A DNA stretch of 64,000 nucleotides, taken from contig JAQXVF010000001.1 of NCBI GenBank assembly GCA_029224785.1, forward strand, positions 1 through 64,000. The letters run 5' to 3'. Under the pieces are notes generated by a model. That model saw only the letters and a list, made by a program, of their open reading frames with translations, searched no databases and was not told where the DNA came from. The first letter of the stretch is position 1; every line of letters starts with the position of its first letter. Positions 38,544 through 46,477 of this stretch are shown here, one piece after another. Made by a program: the position numbers and the translations under genes. The stretch comes from Bacillota bacterium. Its GTDB lineage: Bacteria > Bacillota > Clostridia > Oscillospirales > Oscillospiraceae.

Positions 38544-38555
38544 CCCCCCGGGGGG
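38544..38555 (+). promoter_or_regulatory. C6G6 palindrome before the cobalt/nickel transporter operon
   Basis: CCCCCCGGGGGG, a perfect palindrome flanked by AT-rich bases, just upstream of a weak -35 and a TACAAT (38580-38585). Long G/C tracts are operator features of the CsoR/RcnR metal-sensor family. A metal-responsive role is an inference from this and the downstream cbiM. Confidence 0.45.
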
Positions 38556-38618
38556 CTTAAAAACCCATTCCACGCCTGCTACAATAGGATCATCCTGAAC
38601 AAAGTGAGGTCCTTCTTC

Positions 38619-39695
38619 ATGCATATGGCGGATGCTTTGCTGGCTCCCGCAGTTGCGGCTACCATGTACGCTGCCACTGCCGTCACAGTCGGCGCTTCGG
38701 TAAAAACTCTGAAAAAAGATGAAAATGCGGAAAAACTGCCCATGATGGCTGTTACATCCGCTCTGGTATTTGCCGGACAGATGATCAACTACACCATTCC
38801 CGGCACCGGCTCCTCCGGTCACCTGTGCGGCGGCATGCTGCTGTCCGCCATTCTGGGTCCCCAGGCAGGCTTTTTGTCCATGGTGGTCATTCTGGCCATT
38901 CAGGCTCTGTTCTTTGCGGACGGCGGACTGCTGGCCCTCGGCGCCAACTGCTGGAACATGGCATTCTACGGCTGCTTCGCAGGGTATTATCTGATCTGGA
39001 AGCCCATTCTGCACAGTAGACTGTTCGCAGCCGCCTCGGAAAAAACCGCCGGACGGCGGAAGATCCTTTTGGCCTCCGTTCTGGGATGCGTGCTTACCCT
39101 GCAGTTGGGTGCCTTTTCGGTGGTGCTGGAGACTTCCCTTTCCGGAATCACGGAGCTTCCCTTCGGGCCCTTTGTCAGTGTGATGCAGCCCATTCATCTG
39201 GCCATCGGTCTGGTAGAAGGACTGATCACCTCGGCTGTTCTGCTGTTCCTTTATGAGACCCGGCCGGAGCTGATCATGGATGTTTCCTCCGAACATTCTC
39301 CGGTGCAGGGAAAGCATTCCCTGAAGTCCACGCTGATTGTTCTGACCGTGGTGGTAGCTGTGGTAGGCGGCGGACTGAGCCTGCTGGCAAGTTCCAACCC
39401 CGATGGTCTGGAGTGGTCCATGTTCGGCAATACCGACGCAGGTTACAGCGAAAATATGGGTCTTGACGAGGAACACTACGGCACGTCCAGCAATGCGGCG
39501 GAGGCAGCTGCCTCCATCCAGGACAAAACCGCGTTCCTGCCCGATTACGCTTTTGCTGACAGCGACAGCGCTGTGGGAACCACGGTCTCCGGCCTTGTGG
39601 GATCTGCCATGGTGGCAGCAGCCGCGGCTCTTGTTTGTCTGGCAGGCGGTTTCTTCCGAAAGAAAAAAAACGGTGCAAAAAACAAAGTTTTATGA
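38619..39695 (+). CDS. cbiM: Cobalt/nickel ECF transporter substrate-binding subunit CbiM fused to a CbiN-like PDGLE domain
   Basis: Substrate-specific membrane subunit (358 aa). It begins MHMADALLAP, giving the N-terminal Met-His pair that binds Co(II) or Ni(II) in CbiM/NikM. Several helices follow, with HLCGGMLLSAILGP as in the family. The C-terminal part (about 235-350) has a helix, the PDGLEWSMFG motif of CbiN/NikN (PDGLE domain), an extracellular loop and a last helix, so CbiM and CbiN functions are in one chain. Start ATG 38619 after GAGG. Cobalt versus nickel cannot be told from sequence alone. Confidence 0.9.
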   Translation: MHMADALLAPAVAATMYAATAVTVGASVKTLKKDENAEKLPMMAVTSALVFAGQMINYTIPGTGSSGHLCGGMLLSAILGPQAGFLSMVVILAIQALFFADGGLLALGANCWNMAFYGCFAGYYLIWKPILHSRLFAAASEKTAGRRKILLASVLGCVLTLQLGAFSVVLETSLSGITELPFGPFVSVMQPIHLAIGLVEGLITSAVLLFLYETRPELIMDVSSEHSPVQGKHSLKSTLIVLTVVVAVVGGGLSLLASSNPDGLEWSMFGNTDAGYSENMGLDEEHYGTSSNAAEAAASIQDKTAFLPDYAFADSDSAVGTTVSGLVGSAMVAAAAALVCLAGGFFRKKKNGAKNKVL

Positions 39696-39701
39696 TATGA
39701 T

Positions 39702-39735
39702 TTCAGAGGCATCTTTATGCCTCTGAATCTTTTTT
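39702..39735 (+). terminator. Terminator inside the cbiMQO operon
   Basis: TTCAGAGGCAT (39702-39712) pairs perfectly with ATGCCTCTGAA (39717-39727), then TCTTTTTT. It lies between cbiM and cbiQ, so the transmembrane and ATPase subunits may be made at a lower level than cbiM. Confidence 0.75.
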
Positions 39736-39747
39736 AAGGAAACCGAT

Positions 39748-40551
39748 ATGGATAGATTATCTCAGGCCCAATCCGAGCTGCGGGAGATGGACGCTTTGGC
39801 GGCCATGGACTCCCCCGTTCACCGGATCCACCCGATGTGCAAGCTGTATGTGACCATTTTGTACATCGTCACGGTGGTATCCTTCCCCAAATACAATTTC
39901 TCCGGCCTTCTGGTCATGGTGATATTTCCGGTCCTCCTGTTTCAGGCTGCAGGAATCTCCGTGAAGCTGTGCTTTTACAAGCTCCGGATCGTCCTGCCTC
40001 TGGTCTGTGCCGTAGGACTGGCCAATCCGTTTCTGGATCACACCCCCGTTCTCCGGATGGGAGGGCTGGTCCTCACCGGAGGCGTTCTTTCCATGGTGAC
40101 GCTGATGATGAAGGGAGTCTTCTCCCTGATGGCATCCTTTCTGCTCATCTCCACCACCTCCATCGATTCTCTGTGTGCCGCTTTGCGGAAACTGCATCTT
40201 CCCGGGATCCTGACCACCCTGCTCCTGCTGACCTACCGATACATCGGTGTCATGATCCAGGAGGTTGCCGTCATGACCCAGGCATACCGCCTCCGTGCCC
40301 CGGGCCAGAAGGGCATCCATATTTCCGCCTGGGGTTCGTTTCTGGGTCAGCTTCTTCTGCGAAGCGCCGACCGGGCAGAAGAGCTGTATTCCAGTATGCG
40401 GCTCCGGGGCTTTCAGGGGGATTTCCACTATGCAGACGTTCCTGCCTGCCGTGTCTCTTCCCTTCTGTTTGCCGTCGGTGCAACCATCCTGATTCTCGCT
40501 GCAAGATACTTAAACATTGCCGGGTTGCTGGGCAGTCTCGTTATGAGGTGA
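39748..40551 (+). CDS. cbiQ: ECF transporter transmembrane subunit CbiQ
   Basis: The 267-aa energy-coupling membrane subunit (T component) with about six helices. The conserved coupling motifs with Ala-Arg-Gly pattern are visible as SADRAEELYSSMRLRGFQG near residues 207-225, which contacts the ATPase. MDSPVHRIHPMCKL near the start is also typical of CbiQ. It follows AAGGAAACC and ends just before cbiO. Confidence 0.92.
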   Translation: MDRLSQAQSELREMDALAAMDSPVHRIHPMCKLYVTILYIVTVVSFPKYNFSGLLVMVIFPVLLFQAAGISVKLCFYKLRIVLPLVCAVGLANPFLDHTPVLRMGGLVLTGGVLSMVTLMMKGVFSLMASFLLISTTSIDSLCAALRKLHLPGILTTLLLLTYRYIGVMIQEVAVMTQAYRLRAPGQKGIHISAWGSFLGQLLLRSADRAEELYSSMRLRGFQGDFHYADVPACRVSSLLFAVGATILILAARYLNIAGLLGSLVMR

Positions 40552-40556
40552 TCAGA

Positions 40557-41282
40557 ATGATAGAATTTCAAAACGTATCCTTCTCCTACGGAGAGGGGAA
40601 GCCGGTTGTGGAGCACCTTTCCTTTTCCATCCAAGAAGGAGAAACCGTTGGTCTGATCGGTGCCAACGGCGCCGGTAAATCCACCATTATGAAGCTGCTG
40701 CTGGGTCTGCTTTCCGGATCCGGAGATATTTTGGTAGATGGGCTTCCGGTCAGCAAACAGAACCTTCCGGCAATCCGAAAGAAAGTGGGATTTGTCCTGC
40801 AGGATTCCGACAATCAGATGTTTATGCCTACCGTCTATGAGGACATGATCTTCGGCCCCCGGAACTACGGTCTGAGCCGGGAGGAAACGGAGAAACGAGT
40901 GGATTCCGTGCTCCAAACACTGGGGCTTACGGAGCTGAAGCACCGGTACAACCACAAGATCTCCGGCGGTGAAAAGCGCATGGCCGCCATTGCCACCATC
41001 CTTGCCATGGAGCCGGCCATCATTCTGATGGACGAGCCGTCCACCGCACTGGATCCGGTAAACCGCCGGACCGTCATCAACACCATCCGTTCCCTCCCCC
41101 AGACAAAGCTCATCGCCTCCCACGATCTGGACATGATTCTGGACACCTGCCAGCGAGTGATTCTCCTGTCCCACGGAGCCATCGCCGCCGACGGTGACGC
41201 AGAGGTCATCCTGCGGGACAAAGCCCTTCTGGAGGCAAACCGCATGGAGCTTCCCTTCTGCCTTCAGGGATGGCATCGATAA
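40557..41282 (+). CDS. cbiO: ECF transporter ATPase CbiO
   Basis: A 241-aa ABC ATPase powering CbiM/CbiQ. It has Walker A GANGAGKST (about 37-45), Q-loop FVLQDSDNQMFMPTVYEDMIFGP-type segment, signature ISGGEKRMAAIA, Walker B IILMDEPST and the switch His in IASHDLDM. The open frame extends far upstream through cbiQ, but ATG 40557 follows GAGGTGA and gives the standard N-terminus. Only one ATPase gene is present, so it would work as a homodimer. Confidence 0.93.
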   Translation: MIEFQNVSFSYGEGKPVVEHLSFSIQEGETVGLIGANGAGKSTIMKLLLGLLSGSGDILVDGLPVSKQNLPAIRKKVGFVLQDSDNQMFMPTVYEDMIFGPRNYGLSREETEKRVDSVLQTLGLTELKHRYNHKISGGEKRMAAIATILAMEPAIILMDEPSTALDPVNRRTVINTIRSLPQTKLIASHDLDMILDTCQRVILLSHGAIAADGDAEVILRDKALLEANRMELPFCLQGWHR

Positions 41283-41290
41283 CCGTAAAA

Positions 41291-41327
41291 AAACAGACGG
41301 CGCTTCACAGCAGCGCCGTCTGTTTTT
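41291..41327. terminator. Bidirectional terminator after cbiO and after the NAT gene
   Basis: AAACAGACGGCGCT (41291-41304) pairs perfectly with 41312-41325, with A and T runs at both ends. It ends the cbiMQO unit and, from the other side, the YitT-NAT unit. Confidence 0.85.
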
Positions 41328-41350
41328 GTCCTCCGTCAACGAAGGGGCAT

Positions 41351-42136
41351 TTATACTTCCATATGGAAATGGGTTTTCAGAATCTCCGGAAACTCCTCTT
41401 CCGTAAAAGTGCGTTCCCGATGTTCTCCGTTTTCCGTCACCGTCAGCACATCTCCCCGGATGTTGATATTGCCGCGCTCCGTCCGGAGATTGACCAACCT
41501 TGTTGTCCGGAAAAGGGTGGCAGGGCTGCTGATGAGGGCCCGGCACAGAGGTACAAAATCCGTTGGCAGGAAGGGCTGAGGCGCAAAAATGATCACGTTT
41601 CCCTCGGTGCCCTGGGAGGTCAGCCGCTTCTGCAGATACCAGCCCTCGTAGGTAGGCTCGATCCAGTAGGTCTCCCCATGCCGGGTCTGGCGGGTCTCGG
41701 AAACCTCCACAGCGAAGGGCGCCATGGGGCCGCCCAGACCCACGTCACACAGATACATCCGGCCGTCCAGGCGGACCAGACAGGCGCGGTGGGACAATCC
41801 GCCCAGTACCGGCCGGTTGGCCGCCACCCGGCACATACAGGAATAAGCATCAAAGCCCATGGCGCGCAGCAGCAGAACAAACAATCCGTTCAGTTCGAAG
41901 CAGAATCCTCCCCGTCGCCGTCCCACGATCTTTTCAAACAGAGCCTCTCCGTCCAGAGGCAGATCGGGAACCCCGACTACCAAATCCAGATCCTCAAAGG
42001 GCACCGTGCACTGATGCTGATACACCAGCGTATCCAGTGTCTGCCTGCTCAATTCCCGGATCCCCTGGCAGCCGATCCGCTCCAGGTAGGCGTTCTTTTG
42101 CTCCGTCGTCAATTCTTCATAGACAAATTCAAACAT
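41351..42136 (-). CDS. nat: Arylamine N-acetyltransferase
   Basis: Transfers acetyl from acetyl-CoA to aromatic amines and hydrazines. The 261-aa protein has the full catalytic triad: Cys79 in RRRGGFCFELNG, His116 in LSHRACLV and Asp131 in YLCDVGLGG. QCTVPFEDLD near residues 42-51 is also typical of NATs. It follows the second YitT gene by 30 bases with GGGGAGGACAG before its ATG, so it is likely the last gene of that unit. In gut bacteria such enzymes can acetylate drugs such as 5-aminosalicylate; this is family knowledge and was not shown for this protein. Confidence 0.92.
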   Translation of the reverse strand: MFEFVYEELTTEQKNAYLERIGCQGIRELSRQTLDTLVYQHQCTVPFEDLDLVVGVPDLPLDGEALFEKIVGRRRGGFCFELNGLFVLLLRAMGFDAYSCMCRVAANRPVLGGLSHRACLVRLDGRMYLCDVGLGGPMAPFAVEVSETRQTRHGETYWIEPTYEGWYLQKRLTSQGTEGNVIIFAPQPFLPTDFVPLCRALISSPATLFRTTRLVNLRTERGNINIRGDVLTVTENGEHRERTFTEEEFPEILKTHFHMEV

Positions 42137-42166
42137 TTTCTGTCCTCCCCATATACTGCGTTCGAT

Positions 42167-43039
42167 CTATCGGTAAAACTTCCCCATAGAGAATCCTCTT
42201 CCTCTGACCTCACTGACCCTGGCCACGATCAAAAAGCTCTCCGGATCAATGGAATGGATCAGCCGCTGGATCCGGGGCACCTCCCGATTGGACACCACGC
42301 TCAGTACGATCTGGGTCTTCTGTCTCAGGTATCCCCCTTCTCCGTTGATCAGGGTAACGCCCCGGTCGATCTCCTGAAGGATCCGCTGCCGGATCTCTTC
42401 CGATTTCTGGCTGACCACGGTGATCTGGGTCTTGGTTGTGCCGATCAGCAGGAACCGGTTCAGCACCATGGTGTAGATCAGGATCAGAAGGATCCCGTAA
42501 AGGACATCCTCCAGGGAATGGTAGAGCAGCTGAAACAGGAGAATACAGACATCAAACACATTCAGGCTCAAGGAAACCGGGATCCCGAAAAAATGCTTCA
42601 GGATCAGCGGCGGAATGTCCATTCCGCCGGTGGACGCGCCGCACCGGATCACAATGCCCAGAGATACCCCGAGGCCCAGCCCGGAAAACACCATGCAAAG
42701 CAGGGGATCCCGGGTAATGACCACATCCCCCAGCAGCCAGTTGAGCATCTGCAGCGCCGCGGGATAGGCAAAGGTACTGATAATCGTGGTCATGGCAAAC
42801 CGCTTTCCCAGAACCAGATATCCCAGAAACAGCATGGCCACGTTAAAGATCAGCACAAACGTCGGTATGGACATTCCGGTATAGTGATTGACCACCAGAG
42901 CAATGCCGGTGGTACCGGCTGTGATCAGCCCGGACGGAAGCAAAAACAGCTTTACCGTCAGCGCGTAGAGGATCTCCCCCGCCAGAATCAGCAGCACATA
43001 TCCCACGTTTTGCAGAATCTTTTCCCGTTTTTCTGTCAT
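42167..43039 (-). CDS. YitT family membrane protein (second of a tandem pair)
   Basis: A 290-aa protein with five or six predicted helices in the N-terminal YitT (DUF161) part, including TAGTTGIALVVNHYTGM, and a soluble C-terminal DUF2179 domain (about 215-290). Molecular function of the family is not established. Start ATG 43039; the TTG 15 bases upstream is less likely. It is 45 bases downstream of its paralogue, with which it shares overall architecture but only moderate similarity. Confidence 0.88.
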   Translation of the reverse strand: MTEKREKILQNVGYVLLILAGEILYALTVKLFLLPSGLITAGTTGIALVVNHYTGMSIPTFVLIFNVAMLFLGYLVLGKRFAMTTIISTFAYPAALQMLNWLLGDVVITRDPLLCMVFSGLGLGVSLGIVIRCGASTGGMDIPPLILKHFFGIPVSLSLNVFDVCILLFQLLYHSLEDVLYGILLILIYTMVLNRFLLIGTTKTQITVVSQKSEEIRQRILQEIDRGVTLINGEGGYLRQKTQIVLSVVSNREVPRIQRLIHSIDPESFLIVARVSEVRGRGFSMGKFYR

Positions 43040-43084
43040 TTCCCCATCCCCCAAGAAGCGAGTTCGAAGCTGCCGGACGGTTTG

Positions 43085-43957
43085 TCAGCCGCCTGCCACT
43101 CTTGTGATCCGGAAGCCCTCTCCCTGGACCTCCTTGGACTCCATCACGATGATAAAGGCCTCCGGGACCTTCTCCTTCAGGATCCGCTGGACCCGGTAGA
43201 TGTCCTTCGCGCTCCCCGCCACCATGACCACGTCCTTTTCGTCCTCCTGGTAGCCGCCCTTGGCAGGGAAGATGGTGGAACCGCGTTTTGTACTGTCATC
43301 AATCATGTCGCAGATCATCTTTCCCATTCCGCTGGGGGCCACGATCAGGGCCATTTGCCCGATATTCATGCCCAGAATGATCCGGTCGATGAGTGCAGAG
43401 CAGAGGAAGCTCACGATCAGGCCGTACACAATGCCGTCCAGATCCTGAAACAGGAATGCGCCTGCCAGGATGATCCCCAGGTCCAGACTGAAGGTAATGG
43501 TGCCCAGATGGACATGGGGGCGCAATGCCTTAATTGCCATGGAAATGAAATCCAGGCCGCCGGTGGAAGATCCCTCCAGGTACACAATGGCATATCCGAT
43601 GGCGCACAGGGTGCCGGTCAACAGGGCGGCGATCATACGGTCCCCCTGATACACCGGCAGCAGCGGCGCCACATGGTCCAGCATCACCGAGCAGAGGATC
43701 ATACAGCGGAAGGATTTCAGCAGAAAATTCCTGCCGATCAGCTTCCAGCACAGAAAAACCAGCGGAAGATTCAGAAGCAGAGAGCTGACACCCATGGGAA
43801 TCCGGAACAGCCTGTATAGGATCAGGGCAATGCCCGAAAATCCCGTCATGGGAAACTTGGCGTACAATGCCACATTGTAGGTCGCCAGTGCAACCAAAAA
43901 CGCACCCACCGCCTCCAAAGCCGTTTGTTTCAAAAAACCGCAGATCGCCTTTTTCAC
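43085..43957 (-). CDS. YitT family membrane protein (first of a tandem pair)
   Basis: A 290-aa paralogue of the next gene with the same YitT helices (YAKFPMTGFSGIALILYRLF, EGSSTGGLDFISMAIK) and a C-terminal DUF2179 domain. It uses GTG at 43957, nine bases after AAAGGAG. That ribosome binding site and the GTG overlap the end of the relic ATPase frame (TGTGA). Translation may therefore be coupled to the relic, and transcription may depend on the cobalamin riboswitch upstream. Confidence 0.88.
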   Translation of the reverse strand: MKKAICGFLKQTALEAVGAFLVALATYNVALYAKFPMTGFSGIALILYRLFRIPMGVSSLLLNLPLVFLCWKLIGRNFLLKSFRCMILCSVMLDHVAPLLPVYQGDRMIAALLTGTLCAIGYAIVYLEGSSTGGLDFISMAIKALRPHVHLGTITFSLDLGIILAGAFLFQDLDGIVYGLIVSFLCSALIDRIILGMNIGQMALIVAPSGMGKMICDMIDDSTKRGSTIFPAKGGYQEDEKDVVMVAGSAKDIYRVQRILKEKVPEAFIIVMESKEVQGEGFRITRVAGG

Positions 43958-44442
43958 AGGTCCGTCTCCTTTGTTCCGTCTTGTTTCATCCTGCCCTCAT
44001 GGAACGCGTTCTGCCTTTCGGCCCACTGCCGGAATTGGGGCACCGTCACGGGACAGTGCTCCAGGCCGGGATGAATCGCTTCCGCTGCCTGCCAGACCCA
44101 GGGCTTCCGCAGCCCCGACTGATGGAGCAGGTCCTGGTTGGAAAAAATCCGTTCCATTTCGCAGTCCTCCGCCAGTTTCCCATGGGAAAACACAAGCCCC
44201 CGGCGGGCAAAGCGAGCGGCGAAATTCACATCGTGGGTGCTGCCCAAGAAGTACAGGCAGCACACTGCGCCCATGGCCTGAAAGAACAGCGTCACAGCCC
44301 GGTGCAGGCTGCTTTTGGTGATACACAGATAGACGCTGCCAAATCGCAGTTGCATTAGCCCCACTATCTCCCGGAGGATTTCAAGCAGAATCACAAGACA
44401 ACTGATCTGCGCTCCCAGTTGGTGAGTTTGGTTTTCATTCAA
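43954..44442 (-). pseudogene. Truncated C-terminal remnant of a CbiO-like ABC ATPase
   Basis: This frame looks like the tail of an ECF/cobalt ABC ATPase whose front is gone. STHDVNFAARFARRGLVFSHGK matches the switch-His and following region of CbiO proteins, and DLLHQSGLRKPWVWQ matches their C-terminal 'dLL..agLr.P' segment. Walker A, Q-loop, signature and Walker B are absent, so it cannot be an active ATPase. The first half (about 44300-44442) has no recognisable homology. It starts at TTG with no good ribosome binding site, directly downstream of a cobalamin riboswitch. The frame is still open up to the YitT start, where its end serves as a translation-coupling site. The assignment rests on motif resemblance. 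Confidence 0.55.
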
Positions 44443-44452
44443 AAACCCCGTA

Positions 44453-44484
44453 AAAACAAAAAATAAGCAGCCAACGGCAGCCTA
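44453..44484 (-). terminator. Expression-platform terminator of the cobalamin riboswitch
   Basis: On the minus strand TAGGCTGCC and GGCTGCTTA pair (one T-T mismatch) over a three-base loop and are followed by an 11-base T-rich tract. It lies about 50 bases after the B12 box, so cobalamin binding would be expected to switch transcription off. Confidence 0.6.
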
Positions 44485-44529
44485 ATAACAGGGCATGTCT
44501 GCCCAATTATCCAGAGACTGAGCACCGCA

Positions 44530-44719
44530 ATCTTGGTTCCACAAATCGGCATAAGCAGGTTTCCTGGCTCCAGTTCACCGCTTTGCATGTCTTCTCAGGC
44601 AAGGCTGCCCAATGACATTTTTACGCTTTGCTCCCTGTTACAGTGACGGGTTCGCTTCGGACTTGCACCGAATTCCCTTTATCCCTCGCGGGACTCACAC
44701 CGGATAGGATATTCATTTC
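44530..44719 (-). promoter_or_regulatory. Cobalamin riboswitch
   Basis: The minus strand holds the class hallmarks: GGGAATTCGGTGCAAGTCC, GAAGCGAACCCGTCACTGTAA, and the B12 box AGCCAGGAAACCTGC (44569-44555). Spacing and order fit the adenosyl/methylcobalamin riboswitch. A consensus promoter lies just upstream and a terminator downstream. The natural targets of such switches are B12 uptake, synthesis or cobalt transport genes; here the next frames are an ATPase remnant and YitT genes. Confidence 0.93.
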
Positions 44720-44725
44720 TTCCAT

Positions 44726-44754
44726 AGAATACCAGATTTCGAAAGTGTTGTCAA
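44726..44754 (-). promoter_or_regulatory. Promoter of the cobalamin riboswitch transcript
   Basis: Exact TTGACA (44754-44749), 17-base spacer and TATTCT (44731-44726) on the minus strand. The predicted start near 44719 falls at the riboswitch 5' end, so the switch is probably still transcribed. Confidence 0.85.
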
Positions 44755-44769
44755 ATCTTTTTGTTTTTT

Positions 44770-44804
44770 CGAAAAACCACCTGCAATTCCGGATTGCAGG
44801 TGGT
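44770..44804 (-). terminator. Terminator of the TetR-ABC efflux operon
   Basis: ACCACCTGCAA (44776-44786) pairs perfectly with TTGCAGGTGGT (44794-44804), followed on the minus strand by TTTTTC. Confidence 0.85.
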
Positions 44805-44810
44805 TATGAA

Positions 44811-45596
44811 TCAGGCAATGTCCTTTTTTGTGTACTTCCGGAAGGCCGCCAGGATCCCCGCGGCGCCCAACGCCATTCCGACTGCCAGAAGACTCCCATT
44901 CAGAGTGCACTCCGAAATGATATCTGCGCTGTCCGTATAGCCGAAGGGTGTGAAATACTTCAAAAATCTGGCCTTTTCGGTCAGGTTGGCAACGATGTTC
45001 AGGAAATAAAACACAGCCGCCAGTCCCAGTCCGATTCCCAGGCCGCTGTGCCGAACGAATGCGGAGATCCCGAAGGTCACGGCGCAGATCTCAAGCTGCA
45101 TCAGCAGATTCGCCGTCAGAACCAGCGCCAGAGGCTTCCACTCCACATCCTCCCCGATCCACCGGATACACCCCGCACAAACCGCGGCCACCACGGCGTT
45201 GAGGATGAGGATCTGAAGAACAACCGCCAGCAGCTTTTCGGCGAGGACCCGGGTCCTGGAAATGGGATGGGTCAGAAGGAACTCCGCCGTGTGCTCTTTT
45301 TCCTCCTTGGCCAAAGCAGAAATGCCAATGAGTGCCGCAAAAAAAGCACCACCCAGTCCCAAAACGTTTCCGCACTCCACTCCGAAAAACCCGATAAACT
45401 CACCGAAATTGATCTTATCCATGCCAAATGCTGCCGTAAAGCTGCCCATATCGGCAAAAATGGCGCTGAAATCCTCCATCTGGGACCCCATTTCCGGATA
45501 GATCAGGATACACAGGCCGATCATCAGTGAAATGGCTGCGGTCCAGATGACAAGGGACAGTCTCCCCTGCTTCAGCTCATGTTTACAGACCGTCAT
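44811..45596 (-). CDS. ABC-2 type transporter permease
   Basis: A 261-aa membrane protein with about six helices, paired with the ATPase gene that overlaps its start by 14 bases. The segment ALAKEEKEHTAEFLLTHPISRTRV (short cytoplasmic loop after helix 2) is typical of ABC-2 permeases of the drug/bacteriocin export type. ATG 45596 follows AAAGGAGG. Substrate unknown; control by the TetR gene suggests efflux of a toxic compound. Confidence 0.88.
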   Translation of the reverse strand: MTVCKHELKQGRLSLVIWTAAISLMIGLCILIYPEMGSQMEDFSAIFADMGSFTAAFGMDKINFGEFIGFFGVECGNVLGLGGAFFAALIGISALAKEEKEHTAEFLLTHPISRTRVLAEKLLAVVLQILILNAVVAAVCAGCIRWIGEDVEWKPLALVLTANLLMQLEICAVTFGISAFVRHSGLGIGLGLAAVFYFLNIVANLTEKARFLKYFTPFGYTDSADIISECTLNGSLLAVGMALGAAGILAAFRKYTKKDIA

Positions 45597-46473
45597 CGCA
45601 GGTTTCCTCCTTTTCATAGTAGTGCAGGAAGATCTCTTCCAGATCCGGCTCCGTGATGGTAATGTCCCGGATGGGAAGCTCCGCCATTTTCCGCATCAGT
45701 TCCGCAGGTTTCCCGTCATACAGGAAGCTGATCCCGTCTTCCAACGGCTTCACATCCTTGGCATGGTCTATCTCCGGCAGCTCCCGGATCCCCCGGACGG
45801 TGACCCGCTTTGCCTCAGTATGGCCCAGGTTTTCCACGCTGTCGCTGATCAGCAGTCTCCCCTCCCGAATGACCGCCGCGTGTGTGCAGTATTTCTGCAC
45901 CTCCGACAGCACGTGAGAAGAAAGGAACACCGTGGCGCCGTCCCGGTTTCGCTCCTTCAGCAGCTCAAAAAACTCCCGCTGCATCAGCGGATCCAGTCCG
46001 CTGGTCGGCTCGTCCATGATATACAGTATGGGTTTGTGCTGCATGGCGCAGACGATGCCCACTTTTTTCCGGTTTCCCAGAGAAAGTTCCTCCACTTTCC
46101 GGTTTGGGTCCAGCTCCAGCCGGCTGCAAAGACGCTGGGCCTCCTCCCTGCAGTCCTTTTTATGCAGATCCGCGGAAAACCGCAGCACATCCTTCACCCG
46201 CATTCCGCTGTAAAACATGGTTTCGGAGGGGAGATACCCTACCTGGGACAGAATCTGCTGTTTTTCCCGGCGGATGTCGTGCCCCAGGACCCGGGCTGCG
46301 CCTTCCGTAGGGGTGATCAACCCCAGCAGTGTCCGGATCGTGGTGCTCTTCCCTGCACCATTGGGGCCGATAAAACCATAGAAGGCTCCCTGCTCCACCG
46401 AAAGGCTCAGGTCGACGATCCCCCGGGACTTGCCGTAATACTTGGTCAGATGCTCTGTTTGGATTGCTTTCAT
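45583..46473 (-). CDS. ABC transporter ATP-binding protein
   Basis: A 296-aa ATPase with Walker A GPNGAGKST (about 37-45), an LSLGNRKKVGIV variant of the signature, Walker B LYIMDEPTSGLDP and switch His in SSHVLSE. A C-terminal accessory region (about 215-296) is typical of ABC-2 drug and antibiotic exporters. The signature reads LSLGN instead of LSGGQ, a variant seen in this subfamily. It lies 4 bases after the TetR gene and overlaps the permease. Confidence 0.92.
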   Translation of the reverse strand: MKAIQTEHLTKYYGKSRGIVDLSLSVEQGAFYGFIGPNGAGKSTTIRTLLGLITPTEGAARVLGHDIRREKQQILSQVGYLPSETMFYSGMRVKDVLRFSADLHKKDCREEAQRLCSRLELDPNRKVEELSLGNRKKVGIVCAMQHKPILYIMDEPTSGLDPLMQREFFELLKERNRDGATVFLSSHVLSEVQKYCTHAAVIREGRLLISDSVENLGHTEAKRVTVRGIRELPEIDHAKDVKPLEDGISFLYDGKPAELMRKMAELPIRDITITEPDLEEIFLHYYEKEETCDDGL

Positions 46474-46477
46474 ATTG

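Noticed and set aside
41270-43819. 849-codon plus-strand frame
   Set aside because: Runs antisense across nat and both YitT genes and starts inside cbiO; no motif found.
43867-44358. Plus-strand frame opposite the relic ATPase
   Set aside because: The minus-strand reading has the ABC tail motifs; the plus-strand reading has none and lacks a ribosome binding site.
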